64,000 nucleotides of DNA from Dryocola boscaweniae. Lineage in GTDB: Bacteria > Pseudomonadota > Gammaproteobacteria > Enterobacterales > Enterobacteriaceae. The notes beneath the pieces were generated by a model, which worked only from the letters and a program-made list of their open reading frames with translations, was not told where the DNA came from and ran no database searches. The stretch is taken from contig NZ_JALHAP010000082.1 of NCBI RefSeq assembly GCF_025215095.1, positions 620,001-684,000 of the forward strand, in the 5' to 3' direction. Shown here piece after piece: positions 8,495 through 17,334 of this stretch. Made by a program: the position numbers and the translations under genes. How positions within the stretch are numbered: position 1 is the stretch's first letter; each line of letters opens with the position of its first letter.

Positions 8495-8908
8495 TCACCC
8501 TTTCGTTTGCTCGCCGTTTTCCTCATCGGTGAAGCTTAACGACGCGGAATTCACGCAGTAACGTTCGCCTGTAGGCTGCGGGCCGTCCGGAAAAACGTGT
8601 CCCAGATGCGCTTCGCAGTTGCCACAGCGGATCTCTACCCGTTCCATGCCGTGTGAGAAATCTTTTATGTAGCGGATGGCCGTGTCGCTTACCGGCTCGT
8701 AAAAGCTCGGCCAGCCGCAGCCGGAGTCATATTTGGTTTCAGACATAAACAGGGGGGCATCGCAGACCAGGCAGTGATAGACGCCGTCACGCTTGTGATG
8801 CAGCAGACGTCCCGAAAACGGCGGCTCGGTGCCGTGTTGCTGGGTAACGTAAAACTGCATCTCATTAAGATTTTTTTTTGCTGAATCAGGGGGTAATTGG
8901 TTAGCCAT
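8495..8908 (-). CDS. msrB: Peptide methionine-(R)-sulfoxide reductase B
   Basis: Repairs R-methionine sulfoxide in proteins using thioredoxin. The product has 137 residues as in E. coli. Two CXXC zinc motifs are visible (YHCLVCDAP; IRCGNCEAH), as are the substrate motif GCGWPSFYEP and the catalytic cysteine in RYCVNSASLSF. It is divergent from gapA across a 345-bp interval, and yeaC follows on the same strand. Confidence 0.97.
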   Translation of the reverse strand: MANQLPPDSAKKNLNEMQFYVTQQHGTEPPFSGRLLHHKRDGVYHCLVCDAPLFMSETKYDSGCGWPSFYEPVSDTAIRYIKDFSHGMERVEIRCGNCEAHLGHVFPDGPQPTGERYCVNSASLSFTDEENGEQTKG

Positions 8909-9253
8909 ATGCGTACGTCTCGGGCAATAACTGCAGTGACTGATAACAGCATGATTCTAACAAAAAATTAACAACGTCGCGCAGCTTTTTGTTCTAAACT
9001 TAGCCCTGAATTTCTGGCGCGGCATTAATTGTGACTCATGTCACATTCTTGTTGAGTTTGCCCTTTAAAATTCCACGAACCATCCCCATATGGTCAAAAG
9101 CCAAAAGGGAAACGTGAAGCGGTTTTATCGTACGATTGATGTCCACAGGATTGATTTGTCGCAATGATTGACACGATTCCGCTTGACGCTGCGTAAGGTT
9201 TTTGTAATTTTACAGCCAACCTTTTATTCACTAACAAATAGCTGGTGGAATAT
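8909..9253. promoter_or_regulatory. msrB/gapA divergent promoter region
   Basis: 345 bp separating divergent msrB and gapA. It is known in E. coli to carry several gapA promoters. The only site I can assign with confidence is a CRP-type palindrome at 9030-9045. The gapA ribosome-binding site (CTGGTGGAA) ends the region. Confidence 0.7.
9030..9045. promoter_or_regulatory. CRP-type operator upstream of gapA
   Basis: TGTGACTCATGTCACA, a perfect TGTGA-N6-TCACA palindrome, the consensus core for cAMP-CRP. It lies 208 bp before the gapA start codon, matching the known CRP control of the distal gapA promoter in E. coli. Confidence 0.75.
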
Positions 9254-10249
9254 ATGACTATCAAAGTAGGTATCAACGGTTTTGGCCGTATCGGTCGCAT
9301 TGTTTTCCGTGCTGCTCAGGAACGTTCTGACATTGAAATCGTTGGTATCAACGATCTGTTAGACGCAGAATACATGGCATACATGCTGAAGTATGACTCC
9401 ACTCACGGTCGTTTCAACGGTACCGTTGAAGTGAAAGATGGCCACCTGGTTGTTAACGGCAAAACCATCCGTGTTACTGCTGAAAAAGATCCGGCTAACC
9501 TGAAATGGAACGAAATCGGCGTTGACGTTGTTGCTGAAGCTACCGGTATCTTCCTGACCGACGAAACCGCTCGTAAGCACATCACCGCTGGCGCGAAAAA
9601 AGTCGTTCTGACTGGTCCTTCCAAAGACAACACCCCAATGTTCGTTCGCGGTGCTAACTTTGAAAAATACGCAGGCCAGGACATCGTTTCTAACGCATCC
9701 TGCACCACCAACTGCCTGGCTCCGCTGGCTAAAGTTATCAACGACAACTTCGGTATCGTTGAAGGCCTGATGACCACCGTTCACGCTACCACCGCTACTC
9801 AGAAAACCGTTGATGGCCCGTCTCACAAAGACTGGCGCGGCGGCCGTGGCGCTGCTCAGAACATCATCCCTTCTTCTACCGGTGCTGCTAAAGCTGTAGG
9901 CATTGTACTGCCAGAGCTGAACGGCAAACTGACTGGTATGGCGTTCCGCGTTCCAACGCCAAACGTATCCGTTGTTGACCTGACTGTTCGTCTGGAAAAA
10001 GCAGCGTCTTACGAAGAAATCAAGAAAGCAATCAAAGCGGCTTCTGAAGGCGCAATGAAAGGCGTTCTGGGTTACACCGAAGACGACGTTGTATCTACCG
10101 ATTTCAACGGCGAAGTTTGTACTTCCGTGTTCGATGCTAAAGCTGGTATCGCACTGAACGACAACTTCGTGAAACTGGTTTCCTGGTACGACAACGAAAC
10201 TGGCTACTCAAATAAAGTACTGGACCTGATTGCACACATCTCCAAATAA
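9254..10249 (+). CDS. gapA: Glyceraldehyde-3-phosphate dehydrogenase
   Basis: NAD-dependent glycolytic enzyme, 331 residues as in E. coli GapA. The start is the ATG giving MTIKVGINGFGRIGR; a GTG three codons upstream is not used. The NAD-binding GFGRIGR motif and catalytic cysteine segment SNASCTTNCLAP are intact. Codon use is strongly biased to highly expressed codons, as expected of one of the most abundant proteins. It is monocistronic with a strong terminator 25 bp downstream. Confidence 0.99.
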   Translation: MTIKVGINGFGRIGRIVFRAAQERSDIEIVGINDLLDAEYMAYMLKYDSTHGRFNGTVEVKDGHLVVNGKTIRVTAEKDPANLKWNEIGVDVVAEATGIFLTDETARKHITAGAKKVVLTGPSKDNTPMFVRGANFEKYAGQDIVSNASCTTNCLAPLAKVINDNFGIVEGLMTTVHATTATQKTVDGPSHKDWRGGRGAAQNIIPSSTGAAKAVGIVLPELNGKLTGMAFRVPTPNVSVVDLTVRLEKAASYEEIKKAIKAASEGAMKGVLGYTEDDVVSTDFNGEVCTSVFDAKAGIALNDNFVKLVSWYDNETGYSNKVLDLIAHISK

Positions 10250-10274
10250 GTTGAGATGAGCAGTTAATCCATAA

Positions 10275-10302
10275 GGGCGACCATGCGGTCGCCTTTTTTT
10301 TT
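10275..10302 (+). terminator. gapA terminator
   Basis: Hairpin GGCGACC-ATGC-GGTCGCC followed by nine or more T. Confidence 0.95.
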
Positions 10303-10335
10303 CGCATTCATGCATTCGATAGAAAGGTTGAGTCA

Positions 10336-11223
10336 ATGATTACTAAAATTTTTGCCCTTCCGGTTATTGAACAAATCACCCCCGTCATCTCCCGTCGTCA
10401 GCTTGATGAACTGGAAGTGATTGTCGTCGACCACCCGCAGGTTCGCGCGTCCCTGACCTTACAGGGCGCACATTTGCTTTCCTGGAAACCGGCTGGAGAA
10501 GATGAAGTCCTGTGGCTGAGCAACAACACGCCGTTTAAAGACGGCAAAGCGTTGCGTGGCGGCGTGCCAGTCTGCTGGCCATGGTTTGGCCCGGCTGAGG
10601 ATAAAGATCTGCCCGCGCACGGCTTCGCACGTAATCTGCCGTGGACGCTAAGCGCTCATGACGAAGACGCTAACGGCGTTTCGCTGACGTTCGAACTGAA
10701 AAGCAGCGATGAAAGCCGTAAATTCTGGCCCCACGATTTCACTCTGTACGCGCGCTACAAGCTGGGTGAAACCTGTGAAATGGAGCTGGAAGCACACGGC
10801 GAATTTGAATGCACCAGCGCTCTGCATACCTATTTCAACGTGGGCGACATTGCCGATGTGAAAGTGAGCGGCCTTGGCAAAGCGTATATCGACAAAGTTC
10901 TCGGCGGCGAAAAAGGTGAATTAGCCGATGGCGTGCAAACCTTCCCGGACCGCACCGACCGTGTTTACCTGGCGGCGGAAGAGCGCAGCGTCATCCATGA
11001 TGCCAACCTGAAGCGCACTATCGACGTGCTGCATCAGCATCACAGCAACGTGGTGGGCTGGAACCCGGGCCCGGCGCTGTCTGTATCAATGGCTGATATG
11101 CCGGATGACGGCTACAAAACCTTTGTTTGCGTGGAAACGGCTTGCGTGAGCGCGCCACAGAAAGCCAGCACTGACAAACCAGCGCGCCTGGCAGCAACCC
11201 TGCGCGTGGCTAAGAAAAACTAA
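10336..11223 (+). CDS. yeaD: Putative glucose-6-phosphate 1-epimerase YeaD
   Basis: Galactose-mutarotase-like fold; homologues interconvert alpha- and beta-hexose 6-phosphates. It has 295 residues against 294 in E. coli. Conserved segments include LRGGVPVCWPWFGP and the histidine motif LHTYFNVGDI; a WNPGPALSVSMADM stretch lies near the C-terminus. It follows gapA as in E. coli but behind the gapA terminator, so it probably has its own promoter. The neighbouring E. coli gene yeaE is absent here. Confidence 0.93.
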   Translation: MITKIFALPVIEQITPVISRRQLDELEVIVVDHPQVRASLTLQGAHLLSWKPAGEDEVLWLSNNTPFKDGKALRGGVPVCWPWFGPAEDKDLPAHGFARNLPWTLSAHDEDANGVSLTFELKSSDESRKFWPHDFTLYARYKLGETCEMELEAHGEFECTSALHTYFNVGDIADVKVSGLGKAYIDKVLGGEKGELADGVQTFPDRTDRVYLAAEERSVIHDANLKRTIDVLHQHHSNVVGWNPGPALSVSMADMPDDGYKTFVCVETACVSAPQKASTDKPARLAATLRVAKKN

Positions 11224-11231
11224 ACCATAGC

Positions 11232-11272
11232 TAAAGGCGTTTTGCGGCCAGGTGCCGGGAACGCCTTTTAAT
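11232..11272 (+). terminator. yeaD terminator
   Basis: Inverted repeat AAAGGCGTT ... AACGCCTTT with a long loop, ending in T residues, 8 bp after the yeaD stop. Confidence 0.65.
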
Positions 11273-11360
11273 AAAGCTTAAATGACCACATTGACGTGAA
11301 AAGTCTTCAATTGAGTTGAAGCAGGCTCTTCAGTAAACTCCGCTCTTTCGGAGATAGAAA

Positions 11361-11980
11361 ATGTCTGTCGCGGATTCACTTCTCGCTTATTCCCTCGCCG
11401 CAATACTTTAACCCTTACCCCAGGTCTTGATACCGCGCTTATTTTGCGTACAGCAACAGTTGAAGGTGGGAAAAAAGCTTTCCACGCCGCTCTCGGTATT
11501 GATGCCGGCTGCTTTATTTGGGGAGGGCTGGTTGCATTGGGTCTGGGCGCATTGCTGGCTGCTTCTGAAATGGCTTATAGCATCCTTAAGTGGTGCGGTG
11601 CGGGTTATTTGTGTTGGTTGGGAATTCAGTTAATTATCAGGCCACGTCAGGCATTTGATGTCACACAGACGAAGGGTCCATCAACAGGCAACTGGTTTTT
11701 AAGGGGAATGCTCGGCAATGTTTTAAATCCTAAAATGGGCGTATTTTACGTCTCTTTTCTGCCTCAGTTTATACCCGCCGGGCACTCACCGATATGCTGG
11801 ACGTTCCTGCTTGTGTCTATCCATGTGTTTATCGGCACAGCCTGGTCTTTAACATTAATAACAGCCACCCGCTACACTGCCGGATTATTTAAAATCCCCA
11901 CGTTTATAAAATGGATGGACCGTCTTACAGGCGGTTTTTTCATGATATTTGCTGCGAAGCTGGCATTAAGCCATCGATAA
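11361..11980 (+). pseudogene. LysE/RhtB-family exporter, inactivated by a 1-base frameshift
   Basis: Membrane exporter of the amino-acid efflux (LysE/RhtB) family. The ATG at 11361 starts MSVADSLLAYSLAAIL and then meets TAA at 11409. The -1 frame continues directly as LTLTPGLDTALILRTATVEGG..., the expected family N-terminus, and stays open to 11980. Adding one T in CTTTAACC restores a full-length protein of about 206 residues with the hallmark PG motif and the NPK motif (NVLNPKMGVFYVSF). Either a recent pseudogene or a base-calling error. It occupies the place of E. coli yeaE. Confidence 0.85.
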
Positions 11981-11984
11981 ATAA

Positions 11985-12006
11985 AGGGGCGCAAGCGCCC
12001 CTTCTA
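11985..12006. terminator. Bidirectional terminator between LysE gene and mipA
   Basis: Perfect 8-bp stem AGGGGCGC-AA-GCGCCCCT between the two convergent genes, with A-rich and T-rich flanks. Confidence 0.8.
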
Positions 12007-12026
12007 TGGATGCACAAATTGCGCCA

Positions 12027-12773
12027 TTAGAAACTGTAGGTTACGCCAGTCAGCAAAACGCCAGTCCACTGTTTGTCGATCATCGGGCTGTCCGTTACTT
12101 CGTCCGCAAGGCGGACATAACGTCCCATGCCGAATACGCTCCAGTCATCGGTCAGTTTGTAGCTCACCGACAGTTCAACATACGGCGACCAGCTATCTTC
12201 CGGATCGTAAGAACTCAGGCCGCTGCGTGCAGACTCCTTCTTACTGATGCCGTAGTAGTACTCGTTTTGATTTTCGCTGTTCCAGACCACCCCGATACCC
12301 GGCGTCAGGGTCAGGCGGTCGGCGTTATAGCGATACAGCCATGCGGTGTCCCAGGTGATGCCGTCGCTGTTGCCCAGCATGTCGCCGGCAAGCACAGTAC
12401 GCAGGAAACCGTAATCCGTGTTATGTACATAAGACAGACCGCCCATCAGCGTGGATTTACGGCTATCCAGCGAGCGCATGCTGCTGTAGTCGCTGTCCTT
12501 CGGTTTGAAGTGCAGGGGCGAATAGTAAATTACCGCAGAAAGCTTATCGGTTTTATCATTCCACAAGTAATAGCCCGCGTTGAAGCCACGCAGATAGAAA
12601 TCGTCGCCCTCATAGCCAATCATCGGAATCGGGTAAACGCGGTCCTGATTACCCTTATACGGGTTGGGGGTGACCAGCGCTGCCGCTCCCAGCGACCAGG
12701 GGCCTTCGGCATGTGCTACCGGAAAAGATGAGGCAATTAACGCCCCTAATGCCAGAATTTTGAATTTGCTCAC
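12027..12773 (-). CDS. mipA: MltA-interacting protein, outer-membrane scaffold
   Basis: Outer-membrane beta-barrel-type protein that links the lytic transglycosylase MltA with penicillin-binding protein 1B in murein assembly. It has 248 residues as in E. coli. A cleavable signal peptide ends at VAHA before EGPWSLGAAAL. The C-terminus TGVTYSF ends in phenylalanine, as outer-membrane barrels do. It is divergent from yeaG across 428 bp. Confidence 0.94.
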   Translation of the reverse strand: MSKFKILALGALIASSFPVAHAEGPWSLGAAALVTPNPYKGNQDRVYPIPMIGYEGDDFYLRGFNAGYYLWNDKTDKLSAVIYYSPLHFKPKDSDYSSMRSLDSRKSTLMGGLSYVHNTDYGFLRTVLAGDMLGNSDGITWDTAWLYRYNADRLTLTPGIGVVWNSENQNEYYYGISKKESARSGLSSYDPEDSWSPYVELSVSYKLTDDWSVFGMGRYVRLADEVTDSPMIDKQWTGVLLTGVTYSF

Positions 12774-13201
12774 AATCCATTATGTCCTTTAACCAAATAA
12801 TCAGCGGAGCAAGTGTAACCGCGCCACCCTTTTCTCCCAAATTTTTTACAAATCAAAAACACTTACCAATCAATCAGCCTGTCAGAAACGGATTTCACTC
12901 TCTTTTCACTTTCATGACGGCTTGATGATCCCGACGGCGGCGCTTTACGCCAAAAGAAGAAATATTTGGATGAGTTATTGATATGTCATTGAAATTGGCC
13001 TGCGGCCGTATGCAAGTTTTGCAAATGCCATCTACGCTTTATTTTAAGAAGGTGAATTACTCTGACGGCAGTACCGAAAGCACCACGACAGATAAGTTGG
13101 CATAAGGGTTGCTGTACTCAGAATACGTCTTCCGGGAGCCCCCCATTACTATTACCTTCGGCTCTCTAACCTGTGCTAAAAAAACGAAAGGACGGCATGC
13201 C
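12774..13201. promoter_or_regulatory. mipA/yeaG divergent promoter region
   Basis: 428 bp between divergent genes. Contains a near-perfect sigma-54 promoter for yeaG (13097-13114) and room for an activator-binding upstream region. No other site could be assigned. Confidence 0.7.
13097..13114 (+). promoter_or_regulatory. Sigma-54 promoter of yeaGH
   Basis: TTGGCATAAGGGTTGCTG carries the -24 GG (13099-13100) and -12 GC (13111-13112) exactly 12 bases apart, the invariant sigma-54 geometry. The predicted transcription start is about 13124, some 78 bp before yeaG. In E. coli yeaGH is an NtrC/sigma-54-dependent, nitrogen-limitation-induced operon, which agrees. Confidence 0.85.
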
Positions 13202-15136
13202 ATGAATATATTCGATCACTATCGCCAGCGCTATGAAGCTGCCAAGGACGAAGAGTTCACACTGCAGGAATTTCTTGCCATCTGTAAGCAAGATCGCAGT
13301 GCCTATGCCAATGCGGCAGAACGGCTATTGATGGCCATTGGTGAGCCAGTGATGGTGGATACTGCTACAGAGCCACGGCTGTCCCGTCTCTTTTCGAACC
13401 GGGTGATTTCCCGTTATCCGGCGTTTGAAGAGTTTTATGGTATGGAAGAAGCCATTGAGCAAATTGTTTCCTACCTGAAACATGCGGCTCAAGGCCTTGA
13501 AGAGAAGAAGCAAATTCTGTATTTGCTGGGGCCAGTCGGCGGCGGTAAATCCTCGCTGGCAGAGCGTCTGAAAGCGCTGATGCAACGCGTGCCGATTTAT
13601 ACCCTGAGCGCCAACGGCGAACGCAGCCCGGTAAACGATCATCCGCTGTGCCTGTTCAATCCTCAGGAAGACGCCTCAATTCTTGAAAAAGAGTACGGCG
13701 TTCCTAACCGTTATCTCGGTACGATTATGTCGCCGTGGGCGGCAAAACGTCTGCATGAGTTTGGCGGCGATATCACTAAATTCCGCGTGGTAAAAGTCTG
13801 GCCATCGATTCTGGCGCAGATTGCCATCGCCAAAACCGAACCGGGCGATGAGAACAACCAGGATATATCAGCGCTGGTCGGTAAAGTGGATATCCGCAAA
13901 CTGGAAAACCACGCGCAAAACGATCCTGATGCCTATGGCTATTCCGGCGCGCTGTGCCGCGCAAACCAGGGCATCATGGAATTCGTTGAGATGTTTAAGG
14001 CGCCGATTAAAGTCCTCCACCCGTTGCTGACCGCAACCCAGGAAGGGAACTATAACGGCACAGAAGGCATCTCCGCCCTGCCGTTTAACGGCATAATTCT
14101 TGCGCACTCCAACGAATCTGAATGGGTGACCTTCCGTAATAACAAAAACAACGAGGCGTTCCTTGACCGTGTTTACATCGTCAAAGTGCCTTATTGCCTG
14201 CGGATTTCCGAAGAGATCAAAATCTACGAGAAGCTGCTTAATCACAGCGAGCTTTCTCACGCGCCTTGCGCACCGGGCACGCTGGAAACGCTTTCGCGCT
14301 TCTCGATCCTTTCGCGCCTGAAAGAGCCTGAAAACTCCAGCATTTATTCCAAAATGCGGGTGTACGATGGCGAGAGCCTGAAAGATACCGATCCGAAAGC
14401 GAAGTCGTATCAGGAATATCGCGACTACGCCGGGGTAGATGAAGGCATGAACGGCCTGTCGACGCGTTTTGCGTTCAAAATCCTCTCGCGGGTGTTCAAC
14501 TTCGACCATGTCGAAGTGGCGGCAAACCCGGTACATCTGTTCTATGTGCTTGAGCAACAGATAGAACGCGAGCAGTTCCCGCAGGATCTGGCGGAGAAAT
14601 ATCTGGAACACCTGAAAGGCTACCTGATCCCGAAATACGCTGAATTTATCGGTAAAGAAATTCAGACGGCGTATCTCGAATCCTACTCAGAATACGGACA
14701 GAACATTTTCGACCGTTATGTCACCTATGCTGACTTCTGGATTCAGGATCAGGAATACCGCGACCCGGATACCGGCCAACTGTTTGACCGCGAATCCCTG
14801 AATGCGGAACTGGAAAAAATTGAAAAACCGGCAGGCATCAGCAACCCGAAAGATTTCCGTAATGAAATCGTCAACTTCGTACTGCGTGCCCGCGCTAACA
14901 ATAACGGACGTAATCCTAACTGGACCAGCTACGAGAAGCTGCGCACGGTAATTGAGAAGAAAATGTTCTCGAATACCGAAGAGCTGCTGCCCGTTATCTC
15001 ATTCAACGCCAAAACCTCGACCGACGAGCAGAAAAAACACGATGACTTTGTCGATCGCATGATGGAGAAAGGCTACACCCGCAAACAGGTTCGCCTGCTG
15101 TGCGAATGGTATCTGCGGGTGCGCAAATCTTCATAA
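13202..15136 (+). CDS. yeaG: PrkA-type serine protein kinase YeaG
   Basis: AAA+/PrkA-family serine kinase induced in nitrogen starvation and stationary phase. It has 644 residues from MNIFDHYRQRYEAAKDEEF, exactly the E. coli length; the open frame upstream to 13109 is not conserved. The Walker A motif is GPVGGGKSS (about residue 111). The C-terminal PrkA domain ends in LLCEWYLRVRKSS. It is expressed from the sigma-54 promoter upstream, with partner yeaH downstream beyond an ERIC repeat. Confidence 0.97.
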   Translation: MNIFDHYRQRYEAAKDEEFTLQEFLAICKQDRSAYANAAERLLMAIGEPVMVDTATEPRLSRLFSNRVISRYPAFEEFYGMEEAIEQIVSYLKHAAQGLEEKKQILYLLGPVGGGKSSLAERLKALMQRVPIYTLSANGERSPVNDHPLCLFNPQEDASILEKEYGVPNRYLGTIMSPWAAKRLHEFGGDITKFRVVKVWPSILAQIAIAKTEPGDENNQDISALVGKVDIRKLENHAQNDPDAYGYSGALCRANQGIMEFVEMFKAPIKVLHPLLTATQEGNYNGTEGISALPFNGIILAHSNESEWVTFRNNKNNEAFLDRVYIVKVPYCLRISEEIKIYEKLLNHSELSHAPCAPGTLETLSRFSILSRLKEPENSSIYSKMRVYDGESLKDTDPKAKSYQEYRDYAGVDEGMNGLSTRFAFKILSRVFNFDHVEVAANPVHLFYVLEQQIEREQFPQDLAEKYLEHLKGYLIPKYAEFIGKEIQTAYLESYSEYGQNIFDRYVTYADFWIQDQEYRDPDTGQLFDRESLNAELEKIEKPAGISNPKDFRNEIVNFVLRARANNNGRNPNWTSYEKLRTVIEKKMFSNTEELLPVISFNAKTSTDEQKKHDDFVDRMMEKGYTRKQVRLLCEWYLRVRKSS

Positions 15137-15149
15137 CGTCTGTACCCTG

Positions 15150-15262
15150 AAAAATTCGCGTTGTGGCCAGGCGGCAAGGAAGCTCATCGGTAGTTTAATC
15201 AGTAAGCGACTGGGATGAGTAAGCGCCGCCGACACCGCCACAGCCTGAAGTATGAGGGCATA
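15150..15262. repeat. ERIC repeat, diverged copy between yeaG and yeaH
   Basis: Shares the ERIC layout with the copy at 2168: ATTCGCGTTGTGG at the left, GGCGGCAAGGA, the central AGTAAGCGACTGGGATGAG, and CAGCCTGAAGTATGA at the right end. It is more diverged than the first copy. It lies inside the yeaGH transcription unit, so the hairpin would be in the polycistronic mRNA. Confidence 0.75.
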
Positions 15263-15325
15263 AGTCACAAATGGGCGCCACAACCGTGCCGCCCTGCGCA
15301 GTTGGCAAAGAAGTTTGGGGGAACT

Positions 15326-16609
15326 ATGGCCTATTTTATTGACAGGCGACTGAACGGCAAAAACAAGAGCGCGGTTAACCGCCAGCGCTTCTTGCGCCGT
15401 TATAAGGCTCAAATCAAACAGTCGATTTCCGAGGCCATCAACAAGCGTTCGGTAACCGATGTAGATAGCGGTGAGTCCGTCTCCATCCCAAGTGAAGATA
15501 TCAGCGAACCGATGTTTCATCAGGGCCGCGGCGGCCTGCGCCATCGCGTGCATCCCGGAAACGATCATTTTGTGCAGAACGACCGCATCGAGCGCCCGCA
15601 GGGCGGCGGCGGTGGTTCTGGTGGCGGGCAAGGTCAGGCAAGCCCGGACGGTGAAGGTCAGGACGAATTCGTCTTCCAGATCTCCAAAGATGAATATCTC
15701 GATCTGCTGTTTGAAGACCTTGCGCTGCCGAATCTGAAGAAAAATCAGCAGCGGCAGCTCAACGAGTTTAAAACTCACCGCGCGGGTTATACCTCTAACG
15801 GCGTGCCTGCGAACATTGCCGTGGTGCGCTCGCTGCAAAACTCTCTGGCGCGACGTACGGCGATGACTGCCGGGAAACGCCGTCAGTTGCATGAGCTGGA
15901 AGACAGCCTTGAAACCGTCAGCAAAAGCGAACCTGCGCAACTGCTGGAGGAGGAACGTCTGCGCAAAGAGATAGCGGAGCTGCGCGAGAAAATCGCCCGC
16001 GTGCCGTTTATCGATACGTTCGATTTGCGCTACAAAAACTATGAAAAACGTGCCGAGCCTTCAAGCCAGGCCGTAATGTTCTGTCTGATGGATGTGTCCG
16101 GCTCTATGGACCAGGCCACCAAAGACATGGCGAAGCGTTTTTACATTCTGCTTTACCTCTTCCTGAGCAGAACCTATAAAAACGTGGAGGTCGTTTACAT
16201 CCGCCATCACACCCAGGCGAAAGAAGTCGACGAGCATGAATTCTTCTATTCGCAGGAAACCGGCGGCACTATTGTGTCGAGCGCGTTGAAGCTGATGGAC
16301 GAAGTCGTGAAAGAAAGGTACGACCCAACACAGTGGAACATCTACGCCGCACAGGCCTCGGACGGCGATAACTGGGCCGATGACTCGCCGCTGTGCCATG
16401 AGCTGCTGGCGAAAAAACTGCTGCCGGTGGTGCGTTATTACAGCTACATCGAAATTACCCGCCGCGCGCATCAAACGCTTTGGCGTGAATACGAAAACCT
16501 GCAGGCAACATTTGATAACTTCGCCATGCAACACATCCGCGATCAGGACGATATTTATCCTGTCTTCCGGGAGCTTTTCCATAAGCAAACCAGTGACTCT
16601 TACAATTAA
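15326..16609 (+). CDS. yeaH: DUF444 protein YeaH, partner of YeaG
   Basis: Conserved protein encoded with PrkA kinases; carries a von Willebrand factor A-like domain with a metal-binding MDVSGSMD motif. It has 427 residues from MAYFIDRRLNGKNKS, the E. coli length. The longer open frame from 15215 runs through ERIC sequence and is rejected; GGGGGAACT precedes the chosen ATG. A glycine-rich linker (PQGGGGGSGGG) lies near residue 95. Co-transcribed with yeaG; ends in a strong terminator. Confidence 0.95.
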   Translation: MAYFIDRRLNGKNKSAVNRQRFLRRYKAQIKQSISEAINKRSVTDVDSGESVSIPSEDISEPMFHQGRGGLRHRVHPGNDHFVQNDRIERPQGGGGGSGGGQGQASPDGEGQDEFVFQISKDEYLDLLFEDLALPNLKKNQQRQLNEFKTHRAGYTSNGVPANIAVVRSLQNSLARRTAMTAGKRRQLHELEDSLETVSKSEPAQLLEEERLRKEIAELREKIARVPFIDTFDLRYKNYEKRAEPSSQAVMFCLMDVSGSMDQATKDMAKRFYILLYLFLSRTYKNVEVVYIRHHTQAKEVDEHEFFYSQETGGTIVSSALKLMDEVVKERYDPTQWNIYAAQASDGDNWADDSPLCHELLAKKLLPVVRYYSYIEITRRAHQTLWREYENLQATFDNFAMQHIRDQDDIYPVFRELFHKQTSDSYN

Positions 16610-16615
16610 ATATTG

Positions 16616-16642
16616 AAAAACCCACCGAACGGTGGGTTTTTT
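16616..16642. terminator. Bidirectional terminator yeaH/kbp
   Basis: AAAAACCCACC-GAAC-GGTGGGTTTTTT: symmetric stem with A-run and T-run, serving both convergent genes. Confidence 0.93.
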
Positions 16643-16647
16643 ATTTA

Positions 16648-17094
16648 TTATTTCGGCACCCTCAGCACCTGTCCGGGATAGATTTTATCCGGGCTTTTGA
16701 GCATCGGCTTGTTGGCCTCGAAGATCTTGTTGTACTGGTTTGCATCGCCGTAAACCTGCTTAGAGATAGCGCTCAGGGTGTCGCCTGACTTCACGGTGTA
16801 ATACTGGCTTTCTTCCGCCGCCTCTTTCACCTTCACGTTATCTTCAACGTCGGCAATACCCTCAACGTTACCCACGGCGATCAGGATTTTCTCTTTTGCT
16901 TCCTGACTTAGTCCTTCCCCGGTCACGACTGCTTTACCGTCTGCAACTTTCACATCGACTTTATCCGCATCCGGTATGCCGGTTTTCTTCAGGTGCTCTT
17001 TAAGGAGCTCATTTTGATCGGCTGCGTGCGCCGTGCCGGTAACCGCATGCAGTATTTTCTCGCCTGCTTCTTTAACAAAGCTGATCAAACCCAT
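16648..17094 (-). CDS. kbp: Potassium-binding protein Kbp (BON-LysM)
   Basis: Cytoplasmic K+-binding protein (formerly YgaU). It has 148 residues against 149 in E. coli. The N-terminal amphipathic segment MGLISFVKEAGEKI is followed by a BON domain (about 23-91) and a LysM domain (about 97-147, QYYTVKSGDTLSAISKQVYG). No signal peptide. In E. coli the gene lies beside yqaE in another chromosomal region; here it is next to yeaH, with yqaE 11 kb away. A second paralogue elsewhere in the genome cannot be excluded. Confidence 0.92.
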   Translation of the reverse strand: MGLISFVKEAGEKILHAVTGTAHAADQNELLKEHLKKTGIPDADKVDVKVADGKAVVTGEGLSQEAKEKILIAVGNVEGIADVEDNVKVKEAAEESQYYTVKSGDTLSAISKQVYGDANQYNKIFEANKPMLKSPDKIYPGQVLRVPK

Positions 17095-17334
17095 AGGTCC
17101 TCCTGCTGATAATTAATTACAGAGTAAAGAAAGCTAACAACAATCAAGTTTAGCAGAGGAATTGCCTGCCTGAATGCGTTCCGCCTCACCGGCGTTTTTG
17201 CAGGGGGCAAACTTTAGTGATAAACACAGGCAGGCGAATTTTCTAAAAAAGGTGTGATATGAGCGCGGAAGTAAACAAAGTTGAAAATGTTCATCATTAG
17301 CTTGTCGAGCTGTTATATCGTGGACAGGCTGTTG

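Noticed and set aside
13109..13201. N-terminal extension of yeaG from 13109
   Set aside because: It overlaps the sigma-54 promoter and start site; E. coli YeaG begins at MNIFDHYRQ.
15215..15325. N-terminal extension of yeaH from 15215
   Set aside because: The extra 37 codons are ERIC repeat sequence; the conserved start is MAYFIDRRLNGK with its own RBS.
17256..17300. 13-codon ORF MSAEVNKVENVHH after kbp
   Set aside because: RBS-like GGTGTG is weak and there is no known counterpart; too short to support.
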